Assembly: GCA_903910555.1 (NCBI GenBank)
Contig: CAIVZZ010000010.1
Span: 1-64,000 of the forward strand
Length of the DNA: 64,000 nucleotides
Origin: an uncultured Gemmatimonadota bacterium
Lineage (GTDB): Bacteria > Gemmatimonadota > Gemmatimonadetes > Gemmatimonadales > Gemmatimonadaceae
Direction: 5' to 3'
Numbering within the stretch: position 1 is the stretch's first letter; every line of letters starts with the position of its first letter. Made by a program: the position numbers and the translations under genes. Positions 8,593-18,313 of this stretch are shown one piece after another. Under the pieces are notes generated by a model, which was given only the letters and a program-made list of their open reading frames with translations, did no database searches and was not told where the DNA came from.

Positions 8593-9828
8593 ATGTCCAA
8601 ACGACTTGGCGTAGGATTCATCGGCTCCGGCTTCAACACACGGTTTCACATTCAGGGCTGGCGCGGCGTGCGCGATGCGGACGTGCTTGGCGTCTGGAGC
8701 CCTAACGCAAAGAACGCCGCATCCGCGGCTAAACTCGCGCGTGACATCGGCGTGGGTGACGCGAAAGCATATCGCTCGATTGGCGAGATGGTCGCGGATC
8801 CGAACATCGACGCCATTTGGGTCTGCGGCGCCAACCACGCGCGCATTTCGAACTTCGAGGAAATCGTCGCGGCGGTGAAGAGCGGGAAGGGGACGCTCAA
8901 AGGAATTGCCTGCGAGAAACCGCTCGGGCGGACGGTTGCCGACGCGAAGCAGATCATCAAGCTCGTGAAGAGCATCGGCGTGCCAACCGGCTATTTGGAA
9001 AATCAGCTCTTCGCGCCGCACATCGAGGCGGGGAAGAAGCTGCTCTGGGCACGCGGCGTTGCCACGACCGGCCGGCCCTATCTCGCGCGCGCGGCCGAAG
9101 AGCACAGTGGCCCGCATGCTCCGTGGTTCTGGAATGGCGTGCTTCAGGGCGGCGGCGTGCTCAACGACATGCTCTGCCACTCGGCGCTCGTGGTGCGGTA
9201 TCTCCTCACCCAGCCAGGCGAGCCGCTCAGCACCGTGAAGCCCGTGCGCATTACCGGACACATCGCGTCGCTCAAATGGTCGCGCCCGGCGTACGTGAAG
9301 AAACTCAAGAGCACGATGCAGGCCGACTACTCCAAGGCGCCGTCAGAAGATTTCGCGAGCGCGATGATCGAGTTCGAAACGCCCGGCGGCACGATCGCGA
9401 TCGGTGAGGCCACCACCAGCTGGAGTTTTGTAGGCGCCGGTCTGCGACTCTCAGCCGAACTGCTCGGCCCCGAGTATTCAATGAAGTGGAACTCGCTCGA
9501 TAGCGGGCTCCAGCTCTTCTTCAGCCGCGAAGTCACGGGGCGCGCTGGCGAAGATCTCGTTGAGAAGCAAAATGCCGAACAGGGCGTGATGCCGGTGGTG
9601 CCGGAGGAGTACCTCGCGTACGGTTATACGAACGAAGACCGGCATTTTGTGCGCGCCTTTCTCGGTGAAGAAAAGGCGCTGCTGGATTTCGACGATGGAC
9701 TCGAGGTTGTGAAGATCCTGATGGCCGCGTATCAGAGTGCAGAGCAGGGCAAGACGCTCGCATTCCCGCCAAAGGGGCTGGATACGTTCGTGCCGCAGGT
9801 CGCAAAGGGCACTTGGAGACCGAAATAA
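8593..9828 (+). CDS. Gfo/Idh/MocA-family NAD(P)-dependent sugar oxidoreductase
   Basis: 411 residues. The Rossmann fold starts at GVGFIGSGFNTRFH. The family motif CEKPLGRT sits near 111-118, and LNDMLCHSAL around 193 fits the substrate-binding HxxD/H region. There is no signal peptide, so it should act in the cytoplasm, unlike the exported isomerase, dehydrogenase subunit and amidohydrolase upstream. In 3-keto-glycoside pathways such proteins reduce or oxidise C3 of the sugar, which fits this operon. The start is 8 bp after the amidohydrolase stop, and the stop abuts the next start (TAAATG). Confidence 0.88.
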   Translation: MSKRLGVGFIGSGFNTRFHIQGWRGVRDADVLGVWSPNAKNAASAAKLARDIGVGDAKAYRSIGEMVADPNIDAIWVCGANHARISNFEEIVAAVKSGKGTLKGIACEKPLGRTVADAKQIIKLVKSIGVPTGYLENQLFAPHIEAGKKLLWARGVATTGRPYLARAAEEHSGPHAPWFWNGVLQGGGVLNDMLCHSALVVRYLLTQPGEPLSTVKPVRITGHIASLKWSRPAYVKKLKSTMQADYSKAPSEDFASAMIEFETPGGTIAIGEATTSWSFVGAGLRLSAELLGPEYSMKWNSLDSGLQLFFSREVTGRAGEDLVEKQNAEQGVMPVVPEEYLAYGYTNEDRHFVRAFLGEEKALLDFDDGLEVVKILMAAYQSAEQGKTLAFPPKGLDTFVPQVAKGTWRPK

Positions 9829-10758
9829 ATGAGCATCGGACGCAAACTTCTTCTCGCCGCCGCAAAGAGCGAGTTCCTCGCCAAGCAGGCGACCACCCGC
9901 TCGTTCTCGAAGAAAGCGGTGAAGAAATTCATGCCGGGCGAGGCGCCTGAAGACGCGCTGAACGCAGCGGCTGAACTTTCGCGTGAAGGGCGGGGAACGA
10001 TCTTCACGAAGCTCGGCGAGAATCTCACGCGCCTGGATGAAGCCGAAGCCGTACGCGATCACTACATGTGGATGTTCGACCAAATCCGTGAGCGCGGGAT
10101 TCCCGGGCATGTTTCCGTGAAGCCGACGCAGCTCGGGCTCGATCTCTCGCGCGATGCGTGCGAGGGCCATCTGCGTAAGCTCGCTGCGAAAGCCGAGTCG
10201 ACGAACACGATTTTGTGGATCGACATGGAGGATTCGAGCTACGTCGATCGCACGCTGCAACTGTATGAAGAGCTGAAGGCGGTGTATCCGAGCATGGGGA
10301 TCGCGATTCAGGCGTATCTGAAGCGGACGCCGAACGATATCGCGCGACTGATGCCGCTCAAGCCGATCATCCGGTTGGTGAAGGGCGCCTACATGGAGCC
10401 GCCGCATATCGCCTTCGCCGCGAAGCGCGATACGGATTTCGCCTATTTTGATCTCTCAGTGCGAATGCTCGAAGCGGCTGCGAAGGGGGACTGTCTGCCG
10501 ATTTTCGGGACGCACGATATTCCGATGGTCGACCGGCTCGTCGCGCGCGCGAAAGAGATCGGCGTGGCCGACGGGAAATACGAGATTCACATGTTGTACG
10601 GGATTCGCGACGCGGATCAGCGGAGACTGCGCACCGAGGGGCGCGTGGTGAAGACGCTGATCAGTTATGGCAGCTCGTGGTACAAGTGGTATATGCGGCG
10701 GTTGGCTGAGCGGCCGGCGAATGTTTGGTTTGTGGTGCGGTCGATGCTGCCGGGATAA
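9829..10758 (+). CDS. Monofunctional proline dehydrogenase
   Basis: 309 residues, the usual size of a single-domain PRODH. Conserved barrel motifs appear in order: WIDMEDSSYVDRTL, QAYLKRTP, IRLVKGAYMEPP, GTHD and YGIRDADQRR (the Arg pair that binds the proline carboxylate). It uses FAD to oxidise L-proline to pyrroline-5-carboxylate and feeds electrons to the quinone pool at the inner membrane. It is the last gene of the operon, with no gap to the Gfo/Idh/MocA gene. Proline oxidation has no obvious link to the sugar genes, although an upstream Xaa-Pro-like amidohydrolase could supply proline (speculative). Confidence 0.92.
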   Translation: MSIGRKLLLAAAKSEFLAKQATTRSFSKKAVKKFMPGEAPEDALNAAAELSREGRGTIFTKLGENLTRLDEAEAVRDHYMWMFDQIRERGIPGHVSVKPTQLGLDLSRDACEGHLRKLAAKAESTNTILWIDMEDSSYVDRTLQLYEELKAVYPSMGIAIQAYLKRTPNDIARLMPLKPIIRLVKGAYMEPPHIAFAAKRDTDFAYFDLSVRMLEAAAKGDCLPIFGTHDIPMVDRLVARAKEIGVADGKYEIHMLYGIRDADQRRLRTEGRVVKTLISYGSSWYKWYMRRLAERPANVWFVVRSMLPG

Positions 10759-10820
10759 AGACAAACGGCATCGACGTCAGACGACAGCTCTTAGTGGACA
10801 GCTGCCAGACAACGGCGACG

Positions 10821-11468
10821 TTACCGATCTGTTCCGGCGACGGAGGTGGCGAGGCCTTGAAACGCGCGGCCGTGAACGGTGCGGACTCCCGTCTTTTGCA
10901 CCAGCTCGGCCGCGTTGGCTTTCGTGATCGAACCGCCGGCGATAATCCCGATACGATCGCCGGCGCGCTCCACCAGCTGCTTGAGCTGCTTCGCGCCCGC
11001 CATCGCCGTGTCTGCTCCACCGCTGGTGAGGATATGATCGACCTGGAGCGAGACCAGCAGCTCCAGTGCCTCGTCCTGATCGCGCACCTGATCGAACGCG
11101 CGATGGAACCCAACGCGCATCGGGCTCGCGCTCGCGATAAGCTCGGCCATGTGCGCGGCGTCGATTTCCCGCTCGGGCGTTAGCGCACCGAATACCACGC
11201 CGTCCACACCAAACTCCTTCGCCACGGCGATGTCCTTCGCCATGATGATCATCTCGTCTTCCGAATAGACGAAGTTGCCGGCGCGCGGGCGGATCAAGAC
11301 GTGAACGGAAACGAGCAGCTCGTCCGAGCAACGCGCGATCAATCCGGCGCTCGGCGTCGTCCCGCCGTCATGCAGCGGACCGCACAACTCGATGCGATGC
11401 GCTCCCTCGGCTTGAGCCGAGAGCGCGCCCGCGAATGTGTCGACGGCCGCTTCGACCAGAACGGTCAC
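10821..11468 (-). CDS. cutC: CutC-family protein (copper homeostasis-like TIM barrel)
   Basis: 215 residues, somewhat shorter than the usual 240-250. Family motifs: [53 protein letters not shown] and [10 protein letters not shown]. CutC proteins were named for copper tolerance in Escherichia coli, but a direct copper role is disputed and many sit in sugar catabolic clusters, as here. It is the last gene of a three-gene minus-strand operon and its ATG overlaps the MFS stop by 4 bp. The gap to proline dehydrogenase (10759-10820, convergent) holds imperfect repeats of GACAGCT and no clear terminator. Confidence 0.88.
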   Translation of the reverse strand: MTVLVEAAVDTFAGALSAQAEGAHRIELCGPLHDGGTTPSAGLIARCSDELLVSVHVLIRPRAGNFVYSEDEMIIMAKDIAVAKEFGVDGVVFGALTPEREIDAAHMAELIASASPMRVGFHRAFDQVRDQDEALELLVSLQVDHILTSGGADTAMAGAKQLKQLVERAGDRIGIIAGGSITKANAAELVQKTGVRTVHGRAFQGLATSVAGTDR

Positions 11469-12664
11469 GTCTTGACTGCCGCCGGGCGGAAGAGGAAAAA
11501 GAACAGCACGAACACTGCCAGCGCGCCGACCGCCGGGACCATCCAGATTGACGGCCAGTTGTGCGTCACGGCGCCGCCGGCTGCGGTAGTCGTGTAGCGA
11601 TCGACAACGAGGCCGGAGACGATCGCGCCGGCGAAATATCCAACGCCGTTCGTGACGAAGTTGATCAGCCCCTGGGCGGCCGCCTGAATTTTTGGTCCAG
11701 CGAGCTGGTCAGTGTAAATCTGCCCGCCCACAAAGAAGAAATCGTAGCAGACGCCGTGCAGCAGGATTCCGGCGTAGATCATCCACATTCCAGAGCCGGC
11801 GTCGCCATGGCCAAATGCGAAGTATCGCAGTGCCCACGCGATCATACCGGTCAGCATGATTACCCGAATCCCAAATCGCCGCAGCACGAACGGCAGTGCG
11901 AGCATGAAGCCGAACTCCGACATCTGGCCGAAGGTCTGAATGAACGCCGGATCCGGCGCCTTGATCTCGTTCAGAAATGGATTCGCAAACGAGTAGTAGA
12001 ACTGGAGTGGGATGCAGAGCAGGAACGACCCGAGCACAAAAATCGTGAAGTCGCGATTCGCGAACAGGTGCAGCGCGTCGAGGCCGAGCGCGTCGCGGAC
12101 CTGGAACTTCGTCCCTGCCGCCTTGGGCGGTGTATGCGGCAGCGCGAGCGAATACAGGCCAAGAACGATCGAGCCGCCTGCCGCGATCTGCATGGGAATC
12201 GCGAGCGCGTCCGCATGGAGAACTTTTCCAACGATGATTCCGGCGACGATCCAGCCGATGGTGCCAAGCACACGAATGAACGGAAAATCGCGCGCCGCAT
12301 TCTCGACATGGTAAAACGAGATCGAGTTCGAGAGCGACAGCGTCGGCATGTAGCAGAGCGCGTACAGAATCAACAGCGGATAAAAGGTCGCGAATGTCGT
12401 TTGCTGCGCGACAAACCACATCACCACACCGCCGGCGATATGCAGCACCGCCATCAGCTTCTCGCTCGAATACAGCCGGTCTGCGACGATGCCAATAAAG
12501 AATGGCGAGACGATGGCCGCGATCGCTGTCGCGCCGTACGCCGCCGCGACCTGCGACCCGGTGAAGTGCAGCGTCGCGCCGAGGTATGTCCCCATCGTCA
12601 CGAACCAAACCCCCCAGACGAAATACTGGAGGAACATCATCACGGAGAGTCGGGTCTTGATCAC
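11465..12664 (-). CDS. Nucleoside:H+ symporter-like MFS transporter
   Basis: 399 residues with about 12 hydrophobic segments. The N-terminus ([24 protein letters not shown]) and [15 protein letters not shown] are typical of the Nuc_H_symport (NupG) family. Members found beside DUF1080, Gfo/Idh/MocA and TIM-barrel isomerase genes are thought to import modified sugars rather than nucleosides, and the context here favours that reading. Both ends overlap neighbours by 4 bp (ATGA), so DUF1080, transporter and CutC are made from one coupled message. Confidence 0.85.
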   Translation of the reverse strand: MIKTRLSVMMFLQYFVWGVWFVTMGTYLGATLHFTGSQVAAAYGATAIAAIVSPFFIGIVADRLYSSEKLMAVLHIAGGVVMWFVAQQTTFATFYPLLILYALCYMPTLSLSNSISFYHVENAARDFPFIRVLGTIGWIVAGIIVGKVLHADALAIPMQIAAGGSIVLGLYSLALPHTPPKAAGTKFQVRDALGLDALHLFANRDFTIFVLGSFLLCIPLQFYYSFANPFLNEIKAPDPAFIQTFGQMSEFGFMLALPFVLRRFGIRVIMLTGMIAWALRYFAFGHGDAGSGMWMIYAGILLHGVCYDFFFVGGQIYTDQLAGPKIQAAAQGLINFVTNGVGYFAGAIVSGLVVDRYTTTAAGGAVTHNWPSIWMVPAVGALAVFVLFFFLFRPAAVKT

Positions 12665-13356
12665 TTGAGTTCCCGGATGCGGATGTTGCGGAAGGCGAGC
12701 GTGCCGGTGTGGTCACCCTGCAATCCGATGTGGCCAGCTTTCGCGAGTCCATAGTTCGGCCACGCATTGAACTTGCTCTTCTTCACGCGGTCCAACCAAT
12801 CGGGGCTGCCGAACTCGTATTCGAGAAGTTTGAAGCCGTTGAGCCAGTGCTCGACGTGCGATCCCTTCACGACGATGCGTGTCGAGTTCCAGTCGCCGAC
12901 CGCCTTGAGGTGCCCCTCGGGCGACGGATAAATCCCATACGCCGCGCCCGCGCAGGTGAAGCGCGTCTTGTTGTCTTCTGCTTTGATGTCGTCGAGCAGC
13001 TGATACTCCGGGCCGCTCCAGTAGATGTGGTTGTACTCTTCGGAGCCGCGGTAAAAAATTCCGCTGTTGCCCGCCTCTCCGATTTTCCACTCGATCTCCA
13101 ACTCGAAATCGGAGAACTCATCTTTCGTGACGATGTCTGCGACGGGGACATCCTTCGCGAGCGTGTTCCCCGTGATGTGCCAGCCGGCCGGAATCGGCTT
13201 CCCCTGATAGCCGCGCCACGCATCCAGAGATGAGCCGTCGAAGAGGGTGCGCCAGGGGCCGGCCCCCGATTTCGTGCCTGCGACGGCCGGGCCATTGTGG
13301 CAGCTCACAAGGACGGCAACGAGAGCGAAAGCGGGTGCGAATCGGATCAGGCGCAT
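12661..13356 (-). CDS. DUF1080 lipoprotein (3-keto-disaccharide hydrolase family)
   Basis: 231 residues. The lipobox LVSC (Cys19) marks a lipoprotein. The mature part is one DUF1080 jelly-roll domain: [53 protein letters not shown] and [22 protein letters not shown]. Characterised members cleave 3-keto-glycosides or are lectin-like modules of such enzymes, which fits the GMC dehydrogenase on the opposite strand. It is the first gene of the minus-strand operon, with a GGAG ribosome site just before the start. The 112-bp gap to the VOC gene is the probable promoter region. Confidence 0.88.
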   Translation of the reverse strand: MRLIRFAPAFALVAVLVSCHNGPAVAGTKSGAGPWRTLFDGSSLDAWRGYQGKPIPAGWHITGNTLAKDVPVADIVTKDEFSDFELEIEWKIGEAGNSGIFYRGSEEYNHIYWSGPEYQLLDDIKAEDNKTRFTCAGAAYGIYPSPEGHLKAVGDWNSTRIVVKGSHVEHWLNGFKLLEYEFGSPDWLDRVKKSKFNAWPNYGLAKAGHIGLQGDHTGTLAFRNIRIRELK

Positions 13357-13468
13357 CGGGGCTCCACGCGTTTTTGGACGGCTCGAATCAAGGGGCGAAT
13401 CGGGGGCAAAAACTGCTCAGGGCTAAGATGTGCCTTGCCCACACGATGCGAAAGGCAATCTTTACAGT

Positions 13469-13837
13469 ATGGCCACTCCCTATTTCGCCCGCGGTATCCC
13501 GCTTCTGCTCGTCGCCAACGTCCGGGCCTCAATCGAGTTCTACGTCGACGTGCTCGATTTCAAGATGGGATTCAACGCCGGGGAGTACGGCGGAGTCCGG
13601 CGCGACGCCATCGAGATTCATTTTTGGCGGACCGACGATCTCAACCTGCCGAAGGTGTCGAGCTGCAGGATCGAGGTGACGGAGATCAGGCAGCTGTACA
13701 GTCACTGCCGGGATCGGGGGATCGTGGACCCGGCAGGGGATATAGCGGCACAGACTTGGGGGACGACCGAGTTTGTCGCGCTCGACCCGGATGGAAATCG
13801 GCTGACATTTGTTGAGGTGTTCGGGCTCGGATCGTAA
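13469..13837 (+). CDS. VOC-superfamily (glyoxalase/bleomycin-resistance-like) protein
   Basis: 122 residues from the ATG at 13469. A longer frame begins at 13430, but those residues do not look like VOC sequence. One VOC module is visible: IPLLLVANVRASIEFYVDVLDFK, the metal-ligand region IEIHFWRTDD, and WGTTEFVALDPDGNRLTFVEV at the end. Such proteins bind hydrophobic antibiotics or act as small metal-dependent enzymes; which applies here is unknown. It is a single gene, convergent with the aquaporin, and a large palindrome fills the gap and may end both transcripts. Confidence 0.82.
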   Translation: MATPYFARGIPLLLVANVRASIEFYVDVLDFKMGFNAGEYGGVRRDAIEIHFWRTDDLNLPKVSSCRIEVTEIRQLYSHCRDRGIVDPAGDIAAQTWGTTEFVALDPDGNRLTFVEVFGLGS

Positions 13838-13849
13838 ACAACCCTACGA

Positions 13850-13996
13850 CGAGTGAACTGTTAACTACTAACTGTTGGTCGGTGTTCTGTTAGAAAATCA
13901 GTCCGGGCCACGAACCGCTTCGACGAGGTTCGTGGCCCGGACTGAGTATTACACCTTGGTTAACCGACCAACAGTTAGTGGTTAACAGTTCACTCG
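13850..13996. repeat. Two-tier palindromic element, copy 1 of a three-copy family
   Basis: Outer arms at 13850-13883 and 13963-13996 pair over 34 bases with one mismatch (a G-U in RNA). They read CGAGTGAACTGTTAACTA followed by CTAACTGTTGGTCGGT. Inside them, 13898-13916 and 13927-13945 form a perfect 19-bp GC-rich stem (TCAGTCCGGGCCACGAACC) with a 10-nt loop. The unpaired 3' side contains ACACCTTGG. A run of eight T follows at 14004-14011. The element lies between convergent genes. The outer arm is shared with the copy at 32323, and the core plus ACACCTTGG with the copy at 29229. Confidence 0.93.
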
Positions 13997-14010
13997 CCGT
14001 ATGTTTTTTT

Positions 14011-14745
<735 letters not shown>

Positions 14746-14841
14746 TCACCGACAATGCCGCTGGCGAAATAGGCGTCCGCACCTGAATCTTTCCGGAGGG
14801 AGGCGGTTACTCACACCTTGAGCAACACCGGAGTTTTTCGC

Positions 14842-15288
14842 ATGGGCAAGTCGATCTTTCAGGCCGCGGCCAGAGCGGAGCTTCAGCAGCGGCTCTCGCG
14901 GCTCAAGCCGGACAGCGCGCCGCAATGGGGCAAAATGAACGCACCAAAAATGGTCGCCCATCTCGCCGATTCATCGAAAATGGCGCTCGGCGATCTGCCG
15001 GTCAGGTCGAGAAAAGTCTTTATCCGCTTTCCAGTCATCAAGCATCTCATCATCTACGTGATGCCCTGGCCGAAGAGCACTCCCACTGCGCCAGAGCTCA
15101 TTTCGCGCGCGCCCGCCGCATGGAATGGTGAAGTCGTCACGCTAAGCGCGCAGATCGAACGCTTCGGCACACGGTCGGTGCACGACAAGTGGCCGCCGCA
15201 TCCTGCGTTCGGCGCGATGAGCGGCCGTCTGTGGGGCGCGCTCGTCTATCGGCACTTCGACCATCACTTCACCCAATTCGGCGTTTAA
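14842..15288 (+). CDS. DUF1569 domain protein (DinB-like fold)
   Basis: 148 residues from the ATG at 14842; a TTG at 14818 in the same frame is possible. The sequence KSIFQAAARAELQQRL, then PQWGKMNAPKMVAHLADSSKMALGDLP and PWPKSTPTAPEL, is diagnostic of DUF1569, a small four-helix family related to DinB-like proteins. HLAD near residue 41 and HFDHHFTQFGV at the end supply the His residues seen in DinB metal sites. The function is unknown. It precedes lspA by 21 bp and probably shares its transcript. Confidence 0.83.
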   Translation: MGKSIFQAAARAELQQRLSRLKPDSAPQWGKMNAPKMVAHLADSSKMALGDLPVRSRKVFIRFPVIKHLIIYVMPWPKSTPTAPELISRAPAAWNGEVVTLSAQIERFGTRSVHDKWPPHPAFGAMSGRLWGALVYRHFDHHFTQFGV

Positions 15289-15309
15289 CAACTCTTGAGT
15301 TCTCAAGCC

Positions 15310-15813
15310 ATGTCGCATCGCGCGAAAATATTCTGGCCGCTCTTTGGCGGATGGGTCGTTGCCGATTTCATTTCGAAACGGCTCGTGGAGAGCCGGCTCA
15401 CGCCGCATATCCCGACGCGGATCATCGGCGACTGGCTGCGTTTCACCCTCAACTACAATGTCGGCGCGGCGATGAACATCTCGCTCGGCGGCGCGTCACG
15501 CGTTGTGTTCACTGTGCTCGCACTTGTGATGATCGGCGTGATCATCGCGATGTACTTCAAGACGGAAGTGAACGAAACGCTTCAGCCGCTCGCGCTGGCG
15601 CTGATCGCAGGCGGTGCGCTCGGGAATCTTCTCGACCGTCTCCGCTCGGCCAAGGGCGTCGTCGATTTTATCGATGTTGGAATCGGCGACTCACGATTCT
15701 GGACGTTCAACGTCGCGGACTCCGGTGTGACCTGCGGAGCGATCCTGCTTATGCTCGTGCTCTGGTCGAAGCCGGAGGATGCGCCGCTGCGTCCAGCCCC
15801 GCCATCATCCTGA
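15310..15813 (+). CDS. lspA: Lipoprotein signal peptidase II
   Basis: 167 residues, four hydrophobic segments. It cleaves the signal peptide of diacylglyceryl-modified prolipoproteins in the inner membrane. Family motifs: NYNVGAAMN (NxGAAF-like), GGALGNLLDRL, and the two catalytic aspartates in GVVDFID (Asp119) and FNVADS (Asp137). Several lipoproteins in this window are potential substrates. The ATG at 15310 gives the usual length; an in-frame TTG lies 15 bp upstream. The last 65 bp of the gene are antisense to the 3' end of the ABC ATPase gene, an unusual convergent overlap. Confidence 0.93.
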   Translation: MSHRAKIFWPLFGGWVVADFISKRLVESRLTPHIPTRIIGDWLRFTLNYNVGAAMNISLGGASRVVFTVLALVMIGVIIAMYFKTEVNETLQPLALALIAGGALGNLLDRLRSAKGVVDFIDVGIGDSRFWTFNVADSGVTCGAILLMLVLWSKPEDAPLRPAPPSS

Positions 15814-17278
15814 GCAGACTCTCCTGATCGGCTGATTCGCGCGCCACTTCACCGGCAACGCGACCCTGCCGCAGCACGATGATGCGCGTCGCGAGATGCA
15901 GCAGCTCCGGCAGTTCGCTCGATATCAGCAGGATCGCGTGCCCCTCTGAGGCGAGCTGGTCTATCCACGCATGCAGCTCGGCTTTCGCGCCGACGTCCAC
16001 TCCGCGAGTGGGTTCGTTGAGGATGAGAATCTTGCTCCCCGCCGCGATCCACCGCGCGAGCACGAGCTTCTGTTGATTGCCGCCCGATAGTCCGGACGCC
16101 GGTGCGTCTGCGCTCGCGACTTTCACGCGCAGCCGCTCGAAATATTTCTGCGCGACGGCGCGTTCTTCACTGCTGCGGATCCATGACCGCGTCGAAACGC
16201 GATCGAGCACGGGGAGTGTCACGTTCTCCCGCCCGCTCATCGAGAGCACGAGCCCCTCGACTTTGCGATCCTCGGGCACCAGGCCGATTCCAAGACGCAT
16301 CGCGTCGCGCGCTGAGCGGATCTGCACCGGTTTTCCGTCGAGGCGGAGTTGACCGGTGACATTCGGATCCAAGCCGAACAGCGCCTTCGCAATTTCCGAG
16401 CGTCCCGCGCCGATCAGTCCGGCGAGGCCGAGTACCTCGCCTGCGCGCAGCGAAAAGGAAATGTCGTAAAATTTCCCCGGAGAGCTGAGGCCGCGCACGC
16501 TGAGCAGCTCTTCGCGCGGCGCTGCGCCGACGTGTGACGGAAAATATTGATCGAGTTTACGCCCGATCATCAGCTGAACGAGTTCGCTCTCGTCGAGCTC
16601 GGTTGTCGCACGCGTTGCGACATGTTCACCGTCGCGCAGGACGGTGACGTGGTCGGACAGCCGGAATATCTCCGGCATGCGGTGCGACACATAAATCAGT
16701 GTTGTGCCGCGGGCAGTGAGGCGGCGGACGAGTGCGTAGAGGCGGGCGGCCTCGCCCTCACTCAGACTGCTGGTCGGCTCGTCGAACACAATGATGCGCG
16801 CGCCGCTGCCAACCGCCGACGCAATTTGCACGAGCTGCTGTTCCGCCACGCTGAGCGTCGACATCGGCTTCGTGACATCGATCTCACTGCCGATATCAAC
16901 GAGCAGTTCAATCGCCCGCGCACGCATTGCAGCGCGATCGACAAAGGTCCAGCGCGATGGCATCGCGCCGAGGCAGAGATTTTCGGCCACTGAAAGATTG
17001 GCACAACTCGCAAGTTCCTGATGCACCATCGCGACGCCGGCGGTGAGCGCTTCGGCCGGACTCGCAAAGCGGACCGGGCGCCCGTCGATTTCGATCGCGC
17101 CCCCGTCAGGGCGATCGATTCCCGAGAGTAGTTTTCCTAGCGTACTCTTGCCGGCGCCATTCTCGCCGCACACGGCGTGGCAGCTCGCCGCGGCCACTTC
17201 AAACGATACGCCGTTCAGCGCAACGACGCCTGGATAGCGCTTCGTTACTCCGCTGAACCGAACGGCGGGCGACGCCAC
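15749..17278 (-). CDS. Ribose-type sugar ABC importer, two-domain ATP-binding protein
   Basis: 509 residues with two tandem ABC domains, as in RbsA/AraG/XylG. The first has Walker A GENGAGKST and signature LSVAEQQ, with FDEPTSSLS as Walker B. The second has the degenerate Walker A GLIGAGRSE expected for this family, signature LSGGNQQK and LNEPTRGVDVGAK. It powers import of a monosaccharide with the binding protein and permease encoded upstream. The start is 4 bp from the binding-protein stop. Its 3' end overlaps lspA by 65 bp on the opposite strand. Confidence 0.93.
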   Translation of the reverse strand: MASPAVRFSGVTKRYPGVVALNGVSFEVAAASCHAVCGENGAGKSTLGKLLSGIDRPDGGAIEIDGRPVRFASPAEALTAGVAMVHQELASCANLSVAENLCLGAMPSRWTFVDRAAMRARAIELLVDIGSEIDVTKPMSTLSVAEQQLVQIASAVGSGARIIVFDEPTSSLSEGEAARLYALVRRLTARGTTLIYVSHRMPEIFRLSDHVTVLRDGEHVATRATTELDESELVQLMIGRKLDQYFPSHVGAAPREELLSVRGLSSPGKFYDISFSLRAGEVLGLAGLIGAGRSEIAKALFGLDPNVTGQLRLDGKPVQIRSARDAMRLGIGLVPEDRKVEGLVLSMSGRENVTLPVLDRVSTRSWIRSSEERAVAQKYFERLRVKVASADAPASGLSGGNQQKLVLARWIAAGSKILILNEPTRGVDVGAKAELHAWIDQLASEGHAILLISSELPELLHLATRIIVLRQGRVAGEVARESADQESLLRMMAGLDAAAHPPASTRARA

Positions 17279-17281
17279 GAG

Positions 17282-18313
17282 TTATTTCGGAAGCGCGAGG
17301 TATTTCGCGTCGACATCGGTGAAACCCCAGTCGCGGAGCTGTCGGGCCCACGTGCCGAGGTTGTCCTTGCTCACGCGAACGAGCTCCATGTTTACGTGCG
17401 CGGGAACCTCTTTCTTCGAGTAGACGTGGTCGACGATTGTCTTCACCGACACATATCCCCACATGTAGCACGGCTGCGCGAGGAGTACGGGCGCGAGTCC
17501 GATCTCGACGTACGGCAGTTCGGCGGGGAGCCCGTCGACGGAGACGATTTTCACCTTTGCCGGATTCAGATCCGTGAGCAGCGCTTTGGTGAACAGCGCC
17601 CACCCTCCGATCATCGCCCATCCCTGAATGTCCGGATACGCGTTCTGCGCGCGCAGCACCTCTGCGGCGGCGTCCTGCGGCGTCTCGGCGTGATAGAAGG
17701 TGTTGAGAATCGTGATGCCGGGATATTTCGCCGCTTCTTCTTTCACGCCCTTCACACGATTCTGAAGGTTCGGCGCGTTCTGATTGCCGGCGAGGATCGC
17801 GATTTTTCCTTTGCCGCCCATCTGTACTGCGAGTTCGGCCATTACCTGATGGCCCATCGCGACGTCGTCGCCGCCGTAGAACGAGAAACGCTTGGAATTC
17901 GGCGCGTCGCTATCGAACATCATCACCGGCACGCCTCGCGCGACGGCTTCGTCGATCGCGCCGGTCGTCTTGCCGGCATCGCTCGTCGAGACGAGCAGCG
18001 CTTGCACGCCATCGTTCACTGCTTCGGCGATGCGCTGCGCCTGAATCGTTCCGTCTTCACTCGGCGGCGTGCGCCAGTCGATTTTCACGTTGATTCCGAG
18101 TTGCTTCGACAATTCTGTCGCTGCGGCCTCGGCGCCGGTGCGCGCGGAGAGGAAGACCGGATTCGTTGAGCTCTTCGCGATCATCGTGATCACGAACGGT
18201 TTTCCCGATGGTGCGGCGTCGCCCGATGCGGCGGGTTTGTCCTTGGTGGCGCTGCACGCTGCGAGAAGCGCGACGGCGAACAGCGGGGCGGTGGACGAAA
18301 GGTTGATGCGCAT
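17282..18313 (-). CDS. Ribose/arabinose-type periplasmic sugar-binding lipoprotein
   Basis: 343 residues from the ATG at 18313, chosen because it gives a lipobox LAAC (Cys20) and overlaps the permease stop by one base (TGATG). The sequence is a family 4 periplasmic binding protein: ITMIAKSSTNPVFLSARTGAEAAA at the start of lobe 1, DGVQALLVSTSDAG, VMMFDSDAPNSKR, and a second lobe with KIAILAGNQNAPNLQNRVKG. It captures a pentose or hexose and delivers it to the permease. The adjacent FucI-like isomerase, ribulokinase and AraD suggest L-arabinose or a related sugar. Confidence 0.92.
   Translation of the reverse strand: MRINLSSTAPLFAVALLAACSATKDKPAASGDAAPSGKPFVITMIAKSSTNPVFLSARTGAEAAATELSKQLGINVKIDWRTPPSEDGTIQAQRIAEAVNDGVQALLVSTSDAGKTTGAIDEAVARGVPVMMFDSDAPNSKRFSFYGGDDVAMGHQVMAELAVQMGGKGKIAILAGNQNAPNLQNRVKGVKEEAAKYPGITILNTFYHAETPQDAAAEVLRAQNAYPDIQGWAMIGGWALFTKALLTDLNPAKVKIVSVDGLPAELPYVEIGLAPVLLAQPCYMWGYVSVKTIVDHVYSKKEVPAHVNMELVRVSKDNLGTWARQLRDWGFTDVDAKYLALPK

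Noticed and set aside
11561-12754. 397-codon plus-strand frame opposite the MFS transporter
   Set aside because: Composition is Arg/Glu/His-rich and motif-free, while the minus strand encodes a clear 12-segment transporter.
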